DNA of 64,000 bases from Macrostomum hystrix (Eukaryota; Platyhelminthes; Macrostomidae). Location of the stretch: NCBI GenBank assembly GCA_950097015.1, contig CATNEN010000039.1:20577501-20641500 (forward strand), given 5' to 3'. Below, piece by piece: positions 56,001 to 61,787 of the stretch; the stretch's first letter is position 1, and the number at the start of each line of letters is the position of its first letter. A program made the translations under genes and the position numbers. A model generated the notes under the pieces. It was not told the origin of the DNA, did no database searches, and saw only the letters and a program-made list of their open reading frames with translations.

Positions 56001-59000
56001 ATGGACCACAGAGTGCTAGGCAAATTAGTCATGGACCATAGAGTGGTCATGGACCACAGAGTGCTAGGCAAATTAGTCATGGACCATAGAGTGCTAGGCG
56101 AATTAGTCATGGACCATAGATTATTCATGGACCATAGAGTCCTAGGCAAATTAGTCATGGACGAATCCGCTTCTTCCAGTCTGGTCTCCCGACTGTACCA
56201 AGCTGGTGGCGACCAACCCCGGAGCGGAAGTTGACAACCCGATAGAGACTGTCACTGTCAGACCGAAGCCGCGCATCGACTACCTGGGCCAGACTGGCCA
56301 GGTGAAATTGCGACTGAATGTGTCGATGTACAGAAATTTTGAGATCGCCGCGATTGCTGGAGATTTCGTTTATGCGCGATTCACCTTTAGCAAATGGCTA
56401 CGACAGGTTTTTGAAAGCCTATCAGACTTCAGGCTGCTCAGTTCGGTTCACGGCAACCTGGTCAAAAATATCGAGTGGGTATTCTTAAAATCTTAAAAAC
56501 AACAGAACCTTCCAAACCTTTACAATAATAGACCTAATTCAACCTGATAATATTTGTTCCACCTGGAACCTGCTCACCTCACACAATTGCTCACATGACA
56601 CCTGCTTACCTGACACCTGCTCACCTGACACCTGCTCACCTGACACCTGCTCACCTGACACATGCTCACCTGACACCTGCTCACCTCACACTTGCTCACA
56701 TGACACCTGCTCACATGACACCTGCTCACCTGACACCTGCTCACCTGACACATGCTCACCTGACACCTGCTCACCTCACACTTGCTCACATGACACCTGC
56801 TCACATGACACCTGCTCACCTGACACCTGCTCACCTGACACATGCTCACCTGACACCTGCTCACCTGACACATGCTCACCTGACACCTGCTCACATGACA
56901 CCTGCTCACCTGACACCTGCTCACCTGACACCTGCTCACCTCACGCTTGCTCACATGACACTTGCTCACATGACACCTGCTCACATGACACCTGCTCACC
57001 TGACACCTGCTCACCTGACACATGCTCACCTGACACCTGCTCACCTCACACTTGCTCACATGACACCTGCTCACCTGACACCTGCTCACCTGACACATGC
57101 TCACCTGACACCTGCTCACCTCACACTTGCTCACATGACACCTGCTCACATGACACCTGCTTACCTGACACCTGCTCACCTGACACATGCTCACCTGACA
57201 CATGCTCACCTGACACCTGCTCACCTCACACTTGCTCACATGACACCTGCTCACCTGACACCTGCTCACCTGACACATGCTCACCTGACACCTGCTCACC
57301 TCACACTTGCTCACATGACACCTGCTCACCTGACACCTGCTCACCTGACACATGCTCACCTGACACCTGCTCGCCTCACACTTGCTCACATGGCACCTGC
57401 TTACCTGACACCTGCTCACCTGACACCTGCTCACATGATACCTGCTCACCTGACACCTGATCACCTGACACCTGCTTACCTGACACCTGCTCACATGGCA
57501 CCTGCTTACCTGACACCTGCTCACCTGACACCTGCTCACATGATACCTGCTCACCTGACACCTGATCACCTGACACCTGCTTACCGGACACCTGCTCACC
57601 TCAAACTTGCTCACCTGACATCTGCTCACCTGACATCTGCTCAACTGACACCTGCTCACCTCACACTTGCTCACATGACACTTGCTCACATGACACTTGC
57701 TCACATGACACCTGCTCACCTCACACTTGCTCACCTGAGACCTGCTCACATGACAGAAGTCATAGGCTACAACCTCTGAGGTTGTAGCCTAGTGGTTAGG
57801 GCGTCGGACTCACGACTTGAAGGTCTCGGGTTCGATTCCCGACTCCCCTGAACAATTTGTGTCCTTTAGCAAGACACTTAACTCTGCATTGCTTCAGTTC
57901 ACCCAGCTGTTAAATGGGTACCAGCATCAGCTGGGATAATTGAAGGTGGGTGTGGCGTCCCCCCAGTCCATGGACTGAACAGCTGTACGCAGCCTTCAGA
58001 TGCGCCGCGCATTAGCTGCGGCTGTGCTGTCGGCTGCTCATCTGACCCAATTGGGGCATGTGTAATCAATTATTATTATTATTATCACATGACACCTGCT
58101 CACCTCACACTTGCTTACCTGACACCTAAGCTCTTAATTATCACTAAATACTAATAAAGTATCACTAAACTTATAAATGTTCGTAACTTCGCTACAATGT
58201 CCACAGCAATAGCCGTGATACGCCAAGTACCACAGTGATATTCAACGACTTGCACGTGGATCTAGGCCAGCACCCGACCTCTGAGCTTTCATTTGCCAAC
58301 GCCTTTGTCGATGTTACCAAGACTAGTGCCGCTCGTGCTTTCATCATCCCCTCCAGCTCGTTCAGCAACCTAGCTGCCAGTGCTGAATTCCTGCCCAACC
58401 AGCCAGCTAGAAGAAAGCGCAGCGTAAACAACACGCCGAACCAGTTATCTACTGCCAGAGCCTGTAGCTTCAGTCATCAGGTCCGACAGACCCTGATGCT
58501 AAAGTCGCGCTATCATCAGTGGTTTTCGCATCAGGACAAAATCAAACCGGTTCTAGGCTACCTGCTAACCAGATCGCTGCTTGAGTCAATCAATTCGGCT
58601 GGTCTCAAATTTAATTTAAACGAGTCCCAGGTGAGCCCTGCTAATAACTAGCGTTAAATTCTACAACACTGATTTTTTTTACTAAAACGGCTCTTTTAAG
58701 GTCCACCAATTCTATTAATAGCAGCATGCTATTAAACAATTGAATTATGTTAACTTGCTGAAACGGCTCTAGTAGTGTCAATAAATAAATAAATATAGTT
58801 AGCCGCAATTTTAAATTTTCATTTCGGTATGCTTCTAGACAAAACGGCCCTATTATGGTCATCACCAATCAGATATAGTTGCATTCATCGAACCTAAAAG
58901 TTTTGTCAAGTAACTAGCAAAGCGGCCCCGTAAATCGCTGATTAAACTTTCAAAAGTAAAATTGATTGCAAAAATAAACTTCGTTACCGACTCAAAATCT

Positions 59001-61787
59001 AATCTTAACAGTACTAGGATAAACGGCCCAATTAAGGCCCACCAACACTACCTATAGTTGGCTGGATTGTAAATTTAGATTTTAGGTTATTTAAATGACA
59101 GCTGTATTCAATGGTAAATTATTTTGTTATGTAAATTGCATTCCAACTAATGTTTAGGCTATTTCACAAGTCTCGTTAAATATCTCAATTAACCAGATTC
59201 AAATCGGCTACATCAGCGTCAACAGCCGAGCCGCGGAATTTCTAGCCCACGTGGCCCTGCTGCCCTGCTCAAAGCCGGCCAACCCCGACACAAGCCTTGT
59301 TGACAAAGTCAAAGGCGCCATTCGGAGTAACTTTTACGCCAGCTGGCGCGCACATTCTGCAGTCGGTCGGCTACTGCAGGAGCGACTTGTCGGCCTCGAC
59401 TGGCAACACCTGCAGGCTGGCAGCAGTGGCGGCTGGAATCTGCGCGTGTACAAGTCACTGCTATTGGACCACTGGCCTTGGAGTGAGGACCTGACGGACA
59501 GGTTAGTGCCGGCTATTCACTGAACTGCTGGACACCAGACTCACATCATCAGGAGACACCATCCTCCAGATCCTCGGGAAACACCATCCAGATCCTCAGG
59601 AGACACCATCAAGATCCTCAGCAGACACTATCCAGATCCTCGGGAAACACCATCCAGATCCTTAGGAGACACCACCATCCAGATCCTCAGGAGACGCCAC
59701 CATCCAGATCCTCAGGAGACACCATCCAGATCCTCAGGAGACACCATCGAGATCCTCAGGAGACACCATCCAGATCCTCAGCAGACACTATCCAGATCCT
59801 CAGGAGACACCATCCAGATCCTCAGCAGACACTATCCAGATCCTCGGGAAACACCATCCTTCAGATCCTCGGGAAACACCATCCAGATCCTCAGGAGACA
59901 CCATGCCCCCCATGGGCCATGAGATAGAAACAATAGTCCTTAGCGTTAATGCTTCAAAACACACCCACCAGGCGTTCTGTTCCCCGGTTGCGCCTAACCG
60001 CCAAGCTGCTGAGCATCCTTCAGCTGGTCTACGACAAGCCCAAGGAGCTGCGCCTTGAAGGCTTCGATTTCGACGTTCAACGCACCGAGGCGGGCTTGAG
60101 GCTATTCCTCTTCGAGGATCTGCTGCTACGCAGCGGCACCGGGGGCATCTTGGCGGCTTCGCTAACTGCCGTCGAGGATTTCGTCCGCGGCGTCAATCTG
60201 CGCCGGGAGGGCGAAATTCGCAAAGCTACGCCGCTGATCATGACGCCATTCAACATGACTCAGCTATTCCTGAAGGGTGAGCGCTGAAAGAGTATGCTCT
60301 GCTACTATTGGTCACTCTATTTATTGGTCACTCTATCTATTGGTCACTCTATATATTGGTCACTCTATCTATTGGTCACTCTATTTATTGGTCACTATTT
60401 ATTGGTCACTCTATCTATTGGTCACTCTATATATTGGTCCCTTTATTTATTGTTCACTCTATCTATTGGTCACTCTATATATTGGTCACTCTATCTGTTG
60501 GTCACTCTATATATTGATAACTCTATCTATTCCTCACTCTATTTATTGATCACTCTATGTATTGATCACTCTATGTATTGGTCACTCTATGTATTGGTCA
60601 CTCTATCTATTGGTCCCTTTATTTATTGGTCACTCTATTTATTGGTCACTCGATTTATTGGTCACTCTATTTATTGGTCACTCTATTTATTGGTCACTCT
60701 ATTTATTGGTGACTCTATCTATTGGTCACTCTATATATTGATAACTCTATGTATTGGTCACTCTATGTATTGGTCACTCTATGTATTGGTCACTCTATGT
60801 ATTGGTCACTCTATGTATTGGTCACTCTATTTATTGGTCACTCTATCTATTGGTCACTCTATATATTGATAACTCTATCTATTCCTCACTCTATGTATTG
60901 GTCACTCTATGTATTGGTCACTCTATGTATTGGTCACTCTATGTATTGGTCACTCTATGTATTGGTCACTCTATGTATTGGTCACTCTATGTATTGGTCA
61001 CTCTATTTATTGGTCACTCTATCTATTGGTCACTCTATATATTGATAACTCTATCTATTCCTCACTCTATGTATTGGTCACTCTATGTATTGGTCACTCT
61101 ATGTATTGGTCACTCTATGTATTGGTCACTCTATGTATTGGTCACTCTATCTATTGGTCACTCTATCTATCTACTAGCTTTTGTGCCCCTCCGATTCCAG
61201 TCCTGCACATCGAAGCCATTCCGGCTTCAGAAGCTCGTCAGCACTCGGAGAAGGAGCCGCTGCTGCAGCTGCAGAAGACATTAATGATCAACTTTCAGCC
61301 TTCCGATGCCATGCTAGCCAGCATCAGCAGCAGCGGCAGCGAATTGTCCATTTTAGAACGTCTGGAGACAATGCTTCGCAGCCTCAGCGTGTCGGGCACT
61401 CCTGAGCAGCCGCACGTTCGCCTATTCCTAGAATCACTCGCCACGACTCCAGAGCAGCAGCCGCAGCATCGGCAGTCCCGCCGCAGCTTCACCGTGCTGA
61501 CTCAAGTGCTGTGCAACGCCACCTCGCAGACGACCTACCAGGCAGCTGTGGCCAATGCCTTCCGCAGCCTCAGTGCCGTCGACAATGTCGTCTCCGAGTT
61601 CTTGTTCTGCGATATTGCGATGCACTTTGACAACGCCGGCGCTCAGGGCAGAGCCGCCACAGCTTCGGCTTCCATATTCCGCGTCAGCCACACCGCCGTG
61701 GACGATCGCGACGAGGTGATGAGCGCCGAACAGCAGGTCTTAGTATCCAAGGACCGACTGACCGAGTTCTGGACGAACATGGTATGA
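22677..61787 (+). CDS. Giant secreted/lumenal modular protein gene, 35 exons (overall model)
   Basis: Exons: 22677-22719, 24571-24638, 24741-24919, 26136-26257, 28999-29043, 29123-29184, 29283-30183, 31087-31449, 32207-32367, 32447-32696, 35226-35463, 36858-37039, 38033-38258, 38431-38886, 39200-39631, 42802-43242, 43683-43986, 44757-45119, 45398-45662, 45883-46001, 46092-46168, 46572-46750, 48150-48608, 49551-49678, 51042-51136, 51222-51373, 51457-51528, 53724-53911, 55071-55159, 55253-55425, 56180-56474, 58207-58630, 59197-59501, 59972-60276, 61201-61787. Every junction is GT-AG and phase-compatible; the sum is 8748 nt (2915 residues plus stop). The protein has an N-terminal signal peptide, one Ser/Thr-rich repeat exon and otherwise many similar strand-helix-strand modules. 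No membrane anchor was seen. I recognise no family; a degenerate SEA-like or other ferredoxin-like fold is a guess. The last exon could instead splice at GTATGA after 61781 and continue beyond the window. Confidence 0.75.
22769..23505. mobile_element. Tc1/mariner-like element with ~242-bp inverted repeats, transposase mostly deleted
   Basis: Arms at 22769-23010 and 23263-23505 are nearly identical in inverted orientation (ends TATACTGTCTAAC... and its complement). TATA lies at both outer ends, fitting a TA target duplication. The 252-bp middle contains an ATG at 23189 followed by about 25 codons ([20 protein letters not shown]) resembling the N-terminal helix-turn-helix of Tc1-family transposases, cut off where the right arm begins. 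Arms over 200 bp fit the IR/DR class of Tc1 elements. Located in intron 1 of the giant gene. Confidence 0.75.
23660..24546. repeat. 13-bp minisatellite in giant-gene intron 1
   Basis: About 65 copies of CCTCTAGTCCCAA and variants (CCTCTAGTACTAA, CCTCTTAATCCCAA, CCTCTAGTCCCTA). A larger block of alternating TAGTACTAA/TAGTCCCTA variants is repeated between 23.9 and 24.13 kb. The + strand is strongly pyrimidine-biased. Confidence 0.95.
24741..29184 (+). CDS. Giant gene exons 3-6
   Basis: Exons 24741-24919, 26136-26257, 28999-29043 and 29123-29184 (residues about 38-173). Exon 3 has two beta-rich stretches, [12 protein letters not shown] and VCLHLTTVV, ending CTDIRQ. Exon 4 has a helix-like stretch, [21 protein letters not shown]. 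Exons 5-6 supply short strands ([24 protein letters not shown]). This looks like the first one or two modules of the repeat series. Introns 3 and 4 carry three arrays. Donor and acceptor sites are consensus and phases match at each junction. Confidence 0.7.
25005..25615. repeat. 39-bp minisatellite with two unit types in giant-gene intron 3
   Basis: About 15 copies of a 39-bp unit with the constant part CACCAGATACTGGGTGTCAG and one of two halves (GTGGTACAGTAGATTATA or GTGGGGCATAAGATGACG). The pattern of the two types repeats after 235 bp (25136 and 25371), a six-unit higher-order duplication. Confidence 0.95.
25616..26135. other. Rest of giant-gene intron 3
   Basis: Mostly unique AT-rich DNA. 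A box-B-like antisense segment near 25805 (GAGATTCAAACTCGGG) and an inverted pair around GGGAGTCG/CGACTCCC near 25890-25915 suggest an old mobile-element fragment. Confidence 0.4.
26375..26665. repeat. 17-bp minisatellite in giant-gene intron 4
   Basis: About 17 copies of GTTGGGATATTTTGAAA or GTTGGGATATTTTGATA. It is unrelated in sequence to the 18-bp array in the same intron. Confidence 0.95.
26828..28912. repeat. 18-bp minisatellite, ~2.1 kb, in giant-gene intron 4
   Basis: About 115 copies of TTGACAATGATCCCCCAG with point variants (ATCACCCAG, ATACCCCAG, ATAACCAAG). Because 18 is a multiple of three and the unit lacks stops in most frames, both strands show open frames up to 619 codons; these are artefacts. 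Variant strings such as ATGAACCCCAG recur at about 27.3, 27.42, 27.48, 27.73 and 28.73 kb, showing internal block duplication. Confidence 0.97.
29283..30183 (+). CDS. Giant gene exon 7: furin-type site plus Ser/Thr-rich coding repeats
   Basis: The 901-nt exon encodes residues 174-474. After about 50 ordinary residues comes a basic run ([15 protein letters not shown]), with RAKR at about 230-233 matching the furin R-x-K/R-R consensus. Then come six copies of a 12-residue repeat ([12 protein letters not shown], 36 bp) and five of a 22-residue repeat (66 bp, containing [19 protein letters not shown]). The Thr/Ser/Pro richness suggests dense O-glycosylation, as in mucin stalks. The repeats are multiples of three and keep one frame, unlike the intronic arrays. 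The exon ends CTAATAG before GTACAG, phase 1, and joins exon 8 to give an Asp codon. Confidence 0.75.
30350..31023. repeat. 30-bp minisatellite in giant-gene intron 7
   Basis: About 23 copies of a 30-bp unit (TGACACCTGAGGACACATTT then CCTCACTGCC), with occasional 16-bp short units lacking CACCTGAGGACACA. It shares TGACACCTG with the array at 56.6-57.8 kb. Confidence 0.95.
31087..32696 (+). CDS. Giant gene exons 8-10
   Basis: Exons 31087-31449, 32207-32367 and 32447-32696 (residues about 474-731). Exon 8 starts [19 protein letters not shown], then a helix ([16 protein letters not shown]) and strands ([15 protein letters not shown]). Exon 9 has [10 protein letters not shown] followed by [10 protein letters not shown] and a helix. 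Exon 10 has [12 protein letters not shown], then a helix [11 protein letters not shown] and strand MKLNYVNIT. Each shows the recurring pattern of alternating hydrophobic strand, Trp/Phe-rich helix and strand. Cys-rich starts (DCPYL, TCPYL) look like equivalent positions in successive modules. Confidence 0.75.
31530..32135. repeat. 6-bp repeat (CTCACT)n with CAGTCAGTGTCAGT interruptions, giant-gene intron 8
   Basis: About 100 copies of TCACTC, with block variants (CACAGTCAGTGTCAGTCT, CTCAGT, CTCGCT) recurring at several places. It reads as His-Ser or Thr-Leu runs in different frames, which is a composition artefact. Confidence 0.95.
32712..33290. repeat. 16-bp minisatellite in giant-gene intron 10
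   Basis: About 36 copies of ACATACTCAGGACAGC with variants (CTCAAGACCGC, CTCAGAACAGC). It abuts a 20-bp purine-rich array. Confidence 0.95.
33300..35112. repeat. 20/22-bp purine-rich minisatellites in giant-gene intron 10
   Basis: Two joined arrays. 33300-33520 has about 11 copies of GTGGGTGACAGACTGTGAGA. 33545-35112 has about 75 copies of GTGTGAGAGACTGAGAATAG with optional AG insertions making 22- and 23-bp forms. The + strand is nearly all purine plus T. Both arrays share GTGAGAG/GACTGTGAG cores, so the second may derive from the first. Confidence 0.95.
35226..39631 (+). CDS. Giant gene exons 11-15
   Basis: Exons 35226-35463, 36858-37039, 38033-38258, 38431-38886 and 39200-39631 (residues about 732-1243). 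Clear repeats of the module: exon 12 [11 protein letters not shown] / [10 protein letters not shown] / ATLENVAF; exon 13 [11 protein letters not shown]; exon 14 [13 protein letters not shown] / [14 protein letters not shown] / [10 protein letters not shown], and again [12 protein letters not shown] in its second half; exon 15 [17 protein letters not shown] / [10 protein letters not shown] / KIRLSLVPL. Exon 14 carries a Gly/Ser-rich linker ([12 protein letters not shown]) between two modules. Exon 15 has a Cys in EGCSDSP. All phases match. Confidence 0.75.
35525..36792. repeat. 30-bp minisatellite in giant-gene intron 11
   Basis: About 42 copies of a 30-bp unit (CCATCCATTAACATCCATCA then ATATCCAGTA or ATATCCTGTA), itself built from CCATCCAT sub-repeats. 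Confidence 0.95.
37095..37830. repeat. 15-bp purine-rich minisatellite in giant-gene intron 12
   Basis: About 49 copies of GTGGAGATTGACAGG. A variant string including GCGTGAAGGTTGACAGGGTA recurs at about 37.21, 37.55 and 37.68 kb, showing block duplication. Confidence 0.95.
38905..39125 (-). mobile_element. SINE (family A) filling giant-gene intron 14
   Basis: It shares blocks with the copies at 8.7 and 44.1 kb: GTAGACCCGCAGCCAGCGAG, CGCTGACTCCTGAGCACACA, CACAGGTGTGTACATCT and GGACCTTGGCGCGAGAGG. It occupies about 220 of the 313 bp of the intron. Confidence 0.7.
39655..41050. repeat. 30-bp minisatellite with a 300-bp higher-order duplication, giant-gene intron 15
   Basis: About 46 copies of a 30-bp unit (CCTACTAATGAGCCTCAGAG then AACCCTAGAA), with sub-types carrying ATCTTCAGAA or CCAACAAAT. 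The 240 bp from 40441 are repeated essentially unchanged from 40741, an exact 10-unit shift. Confidence 0.97.
41442..41717 (+). CDS. Small secreted-protein gene nested in giant-gene intron 15
   Basis: A single exon of 91 residues. It begins with a strong signal peptide (Leu run at residues 4-11, [13 protein letters not shown], likely cleavage near residue 24-28). The mature part is acidic (about 28-55) and then basic, with one Cys ([19 protein letters not shown]) and the end MRFYYGKT. The CTG-repeat-like codons encode the Leu run. AATAAA at 41900-41905 follows the stop by 180 bp. It lies on the same strand as the host gene, whose exons 15 and 16 join in phase without it. Glycine before basic residues near the end recalls amidated peptides, but this is weak. 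It could also be an alternative first or last exon. Function unknown. Confidence 0.5.
   Translation: MTMHSLLLLLLLLGLSFASLFVQAHSQAADQIEPNINLALSDADDAATIEAKLSSLPSAALRGCYSMRRKFHFRARFRLNRDLMRFYYGKT
42060..42738. repeat. 20-bp minisatellite in giant-gene intron 15
   Basis: About 34 copies of CATACAGTCCCACCACAGCT, with A/T/C variation at one position (CCCAACACAG, CCCATCACAG). It ends 60 bp before exon 16. Confidence 0.95.
42802..46750 (+). CDS. Giant gene exons 16-22
   Basis: Exons 42802-43242, 43683-43986, 44757-45119, 45398-45662, 45883-46001, 46092-46168 and 46572-46750 (residues about 1243-1825). Modules seen: exon 16 [13 protein letters not shown] / [11 protein letters not shown] / EFRVQGF, then a Cys cluster ([13 protein letters not shown]) and [11 protein letters not shown]; exon 17 [11 protein letters not shown] / [12 protein letters not shown]; exon 18 [11 protein letters not shown] / [14 protein letters not shown] plus CVYCD; exon 19 [16 protein letters not shown] / [13 protein letters not shown] / VKLSKITV. 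The exon 17 donor (GTTTGC) is weak. The gap 46002-46091 is 90 nt, in frame and stop-free, so it may be a short intron or retained coding sequence. Confidence 0.7.
43265..43655. repeat. Small tandem repeats in giant-gene intron 16
   Basis: Three to four copies of a 21-bp unit (ACACATGATTTACACATGT) at 43275-43340, and a run of CACAGCCAGT-type units at 43560-43650. Confidence 0.75.
44067..44420 (-). mobile_element. SINE (family A), longest copy, in giant-gene intron 17
   Basis: On the minus strand: tRNA-like head (GTGGCAGAGCGGTTAAGGCG, box-B-like GAGTTCGATTCC), a ~280-bp body, and a 3' end TCGTGCAATTATTATC. It includes a ~80-bp segment (around CAAGTGCGTAAACTGCACGA) absent from the 8.7-kb copy. 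Its head abuts the head of a SINE-B copy in the opposite orientation at 44420. Confidence 0.8.
44421..44681 (+). mobile_element. SINE (family B), tRNA-derived, in giant-gene intron 17
   Basis: tRNA-like head with CCTAGTGGTTAGAGTGTCG and a perfect box B (GGTTCGATTCC). The body has TTTAGCAAGACACTTGC, CAGTCCATTGACTGAACAGC and TTCAGATGCGCCGCGCAATA, ending in AATCAATTATTATTATTA. It matches the copy at 57.78 kb but lacks about 50 bp in the middle. Confidence 0.85.
46185..46415. repeat. ~26-bp GC-rich minisatellite in giant-gene intron 21
   Basis: About nine copies of a 24-28 bp unit (AATCCAAGGTGGCACCCGCC then a C run of 4-8). Length varies through the C run. Confidence 0.9.
46850..48105. repeat. 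38-bp minisatellite in giant-gene intron 22
   Basis: About 33 copies of a 38-bp unit (CTCCTCACAATGTACACTGA then ACTCACTCGACCAAACCC or ACCG). Units are nearly identical, suggesting recent homogenisation. Confidence 0.97.
48150..53911 (+). CDS. Giant gene exons 23-28
   Basis: Exons 48150-48608, 49551-49678, 51042-51136, 51222-51373, 51457-51528 and 53724-53911 (residues about 1826-2190). Exon 23 is the longest clean coding block: [16 protein letters not shown] / [16 protein letters not shown] / GLDISITG / [19 protein letters not shown]. Exon 24 [20 protein letters not shown]. Exon 26 [15 protein letters not shown] / [19 protein letters not shown] / QAIIQ gives one complete strand-helix-strand unit. 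Exon 28 begins KRVGCFPVL, ending EARAIIEYM before GTAAGG. The acceptor of exon 28 (TTTCAG at 53723) was chosen because only it fits the phase. Confidence 0.7.
48640..49415. repeat. 17/23-bp minisatellite in giant-gene intron 23
   Basis: About 42 copies of TCTGTCATCACTGTCAC, with a 23-bp form that adds TGTCCG at both ends of the array. The middle (about 48.85-49.09 kb) is almost perfectly homogeneous and the edges are variable. A 463-codon open frame runs from exon 23 through it; only the first part is coding. Confidence 0.95.
49730..51012. repeat. 13-bp minisatellite with a ~622-bp higher-order duplication, giant-gene intron 24
   Basis: About 95 copies of ACCTGTCCTCTAG or ACCTGTCCTCAGAG / ACCTGTCCTCAAAG. 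A unique interruption, ACTACGGCATGACATAGACC, occurs at 49801 and again at 50423, so about half of the array is a tandem duplication of the other half. Confidence 0.95.
51605..53545. repeat. 23/18-bp minisatellite, ~1.9 kb, in giant-gene intron 27
   Basis: About 90 copies of a 23-bp unit (ATCCTGGTCTACTCTCCCAT plus CTC or CCC), mixed with 18-bp units lacking the extra pentamer. The + strand is pyrimidine-rich. It yields a spurious 654-codon open frame. Confidence 0.97.
53930..55015. repeat. 14-bp and 28-bp minisatellites in giant-gene intron 28
   Basis: 53930-54480 is mostly CTTCTGACAGCTCA (14 bp) with CATGTCA variants. 54490-55015 is a 28-bp unit (GACACCTCAGTTCTGACACA then TTATGTTT), about 17 copies. 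The second unit looks like a double-length derivative of the first, because each half keeps the TTCTGACA or TTTGACA core. Confidence 0.9.
55071..56474 (+). CDS. Giant gene exons 29-31
   Basis: Exons 55071-55159, 55253-55425 and 56180-56474 (residues about 2191-2376). Exon 29 [16 protein letters not shown]. Exon 30 [13 protein letters not shown] / [19 protein letters not shown]. Exon 31 begins [17 protein letters not shown] and continues [11 protein letters not shown] / [12 protein letters not shown] / NLVKNIE. Exon 31 has Trp-Ser-Pro-x-Cys at its start, similar to Cys-containing starts of other modules. Phases match at each junction; the exon 31 donor is GTGGGT. Confidence 0.7.
55530..56165. 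repeat. 18-bp minisatellite in giant-gene intron 30
   Basis: About 32 copies of CATGGACCATAGATTAGT or ...GAGTAGT, with longer variants (ACAGAGTGCTAGGCAAATT) toward the 3' end. It ends 20 bp before exon 31. Confidence 0.95.
56580..57758. repeat. 15-bp minisatellite in giant-gene intron 31
   Basis: About 78 copies of TGACACCTGCTCACC with variants (CATGA, CTCACACTT). Both strands show open frames near 390 codons because the unit is a multiple of three. The array resumes after the SINE at 58086-58125. Confidence 0.97.
57763..58085 (+). mobile_element. SINE (family B), full-length-looking copy inserted in the 15-bp array, with a palindromic 5' end
   Basis: Head CCTAGTGGTTAGGGCGTCGG and box B GGTTCGATTCC, then GCAAGACACTTAACTCTGC, CCAGCTGTTAAATGGGTACC, CAGTCCATGGACTGAACAGC and CTTCAGATGCGCCGCGCATT, ending in (ATT)n. 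Its first 12 bp (57780-57791) are also present inverted just upstream (57763-57774), separated by 5 nt. Array sequence lies on both sides, so the insertion post-dates the minisatellite. TCACATGACA lies on both sides, but this is also array sequence, so it cannot prove a target duplication. Confidence 0.85.
58207..58630 (+). CDS. Giant gene exon 32, with a second furin-type site
   Basis: Residues about 2376-2517. Starts [21 protein letters not shown] Ser/Ala-rich stretch leads to [11 protein letters not shown], where RRKR (about residues 2444-2447) matches the furin consensus. A Cys (RACSFSH) and two helices ([19 protein letters not shown]) follow. It ends at CCCAG before GTGAGC, phase 0. Together with RAKR in exon 7, this would cut the precursor into three parts. 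Confidence 0.7.
58631..59196. other. Giant-gene intron 32: no young array, but an old degenerate repeat
   Basis: Five diverged copies of a ~90-bp unit are recognisable by AAACGGC followed by (C/T)C...TTAAGGTCCACCA and TATAGTTGG-like segments (near 58684, 58760, 58852, 58918, 59021). This may be a decayed tandem array. Confidence 0.5.
59197..61787 (+). CDS. Giant gene exons 33-35, apparent C-terminus
   Basis: Exons 59197-59501, 59972-60276 and 61201-61787 (residues about 2518-2915). Exon 33 [28 protein letters not shown] strands (split motif), then a helix [14 protein letters not shown]. Exon 34 [16 protein letters not shown] / [10 protein letters not shown]. Exon 35 [13 protein letters not shown] / [15 protein letters not shown], then a basic cluster RQSRRSF (another possible cleavage site) and [20 protein letters not shown]. 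The frame ends ...WTNMV then TGA. The ATG-GTATGA context could also be a donor, so this may not be the true end. No transmembrane or GPI segment is seen. Confidence 0.7.
59540..59905. repeat. 22-bp minisatellite in giant-gene intron 33
   Basis: About 16 copies of a 22-bp unit (ACCATCCAGATCCTCAGGAG then AC). It shares CAGATCCTCAG with the 17-18.7 kb array. Confidence 0.95.
60300..61175. repeat. 16-bp minisatellite in giant-gene intron 34
   Basis: About 54 copies of TATTGGTCACTCTATC, with G/T/A variants at one position. A block containing ATATTGATAACTCTATCTAT then TCCTCACTC recurs at about 60.51, 60.87 and 61.04 kb. Confidence 0.95.

Noticed and set aside
57785..57860. tRNA gene
   Set aside because: Box A and box B are present, but the segment continues into a conserved ~250-bp SINE body with an (ATT)n tail, and the cloverleaf is not complete.
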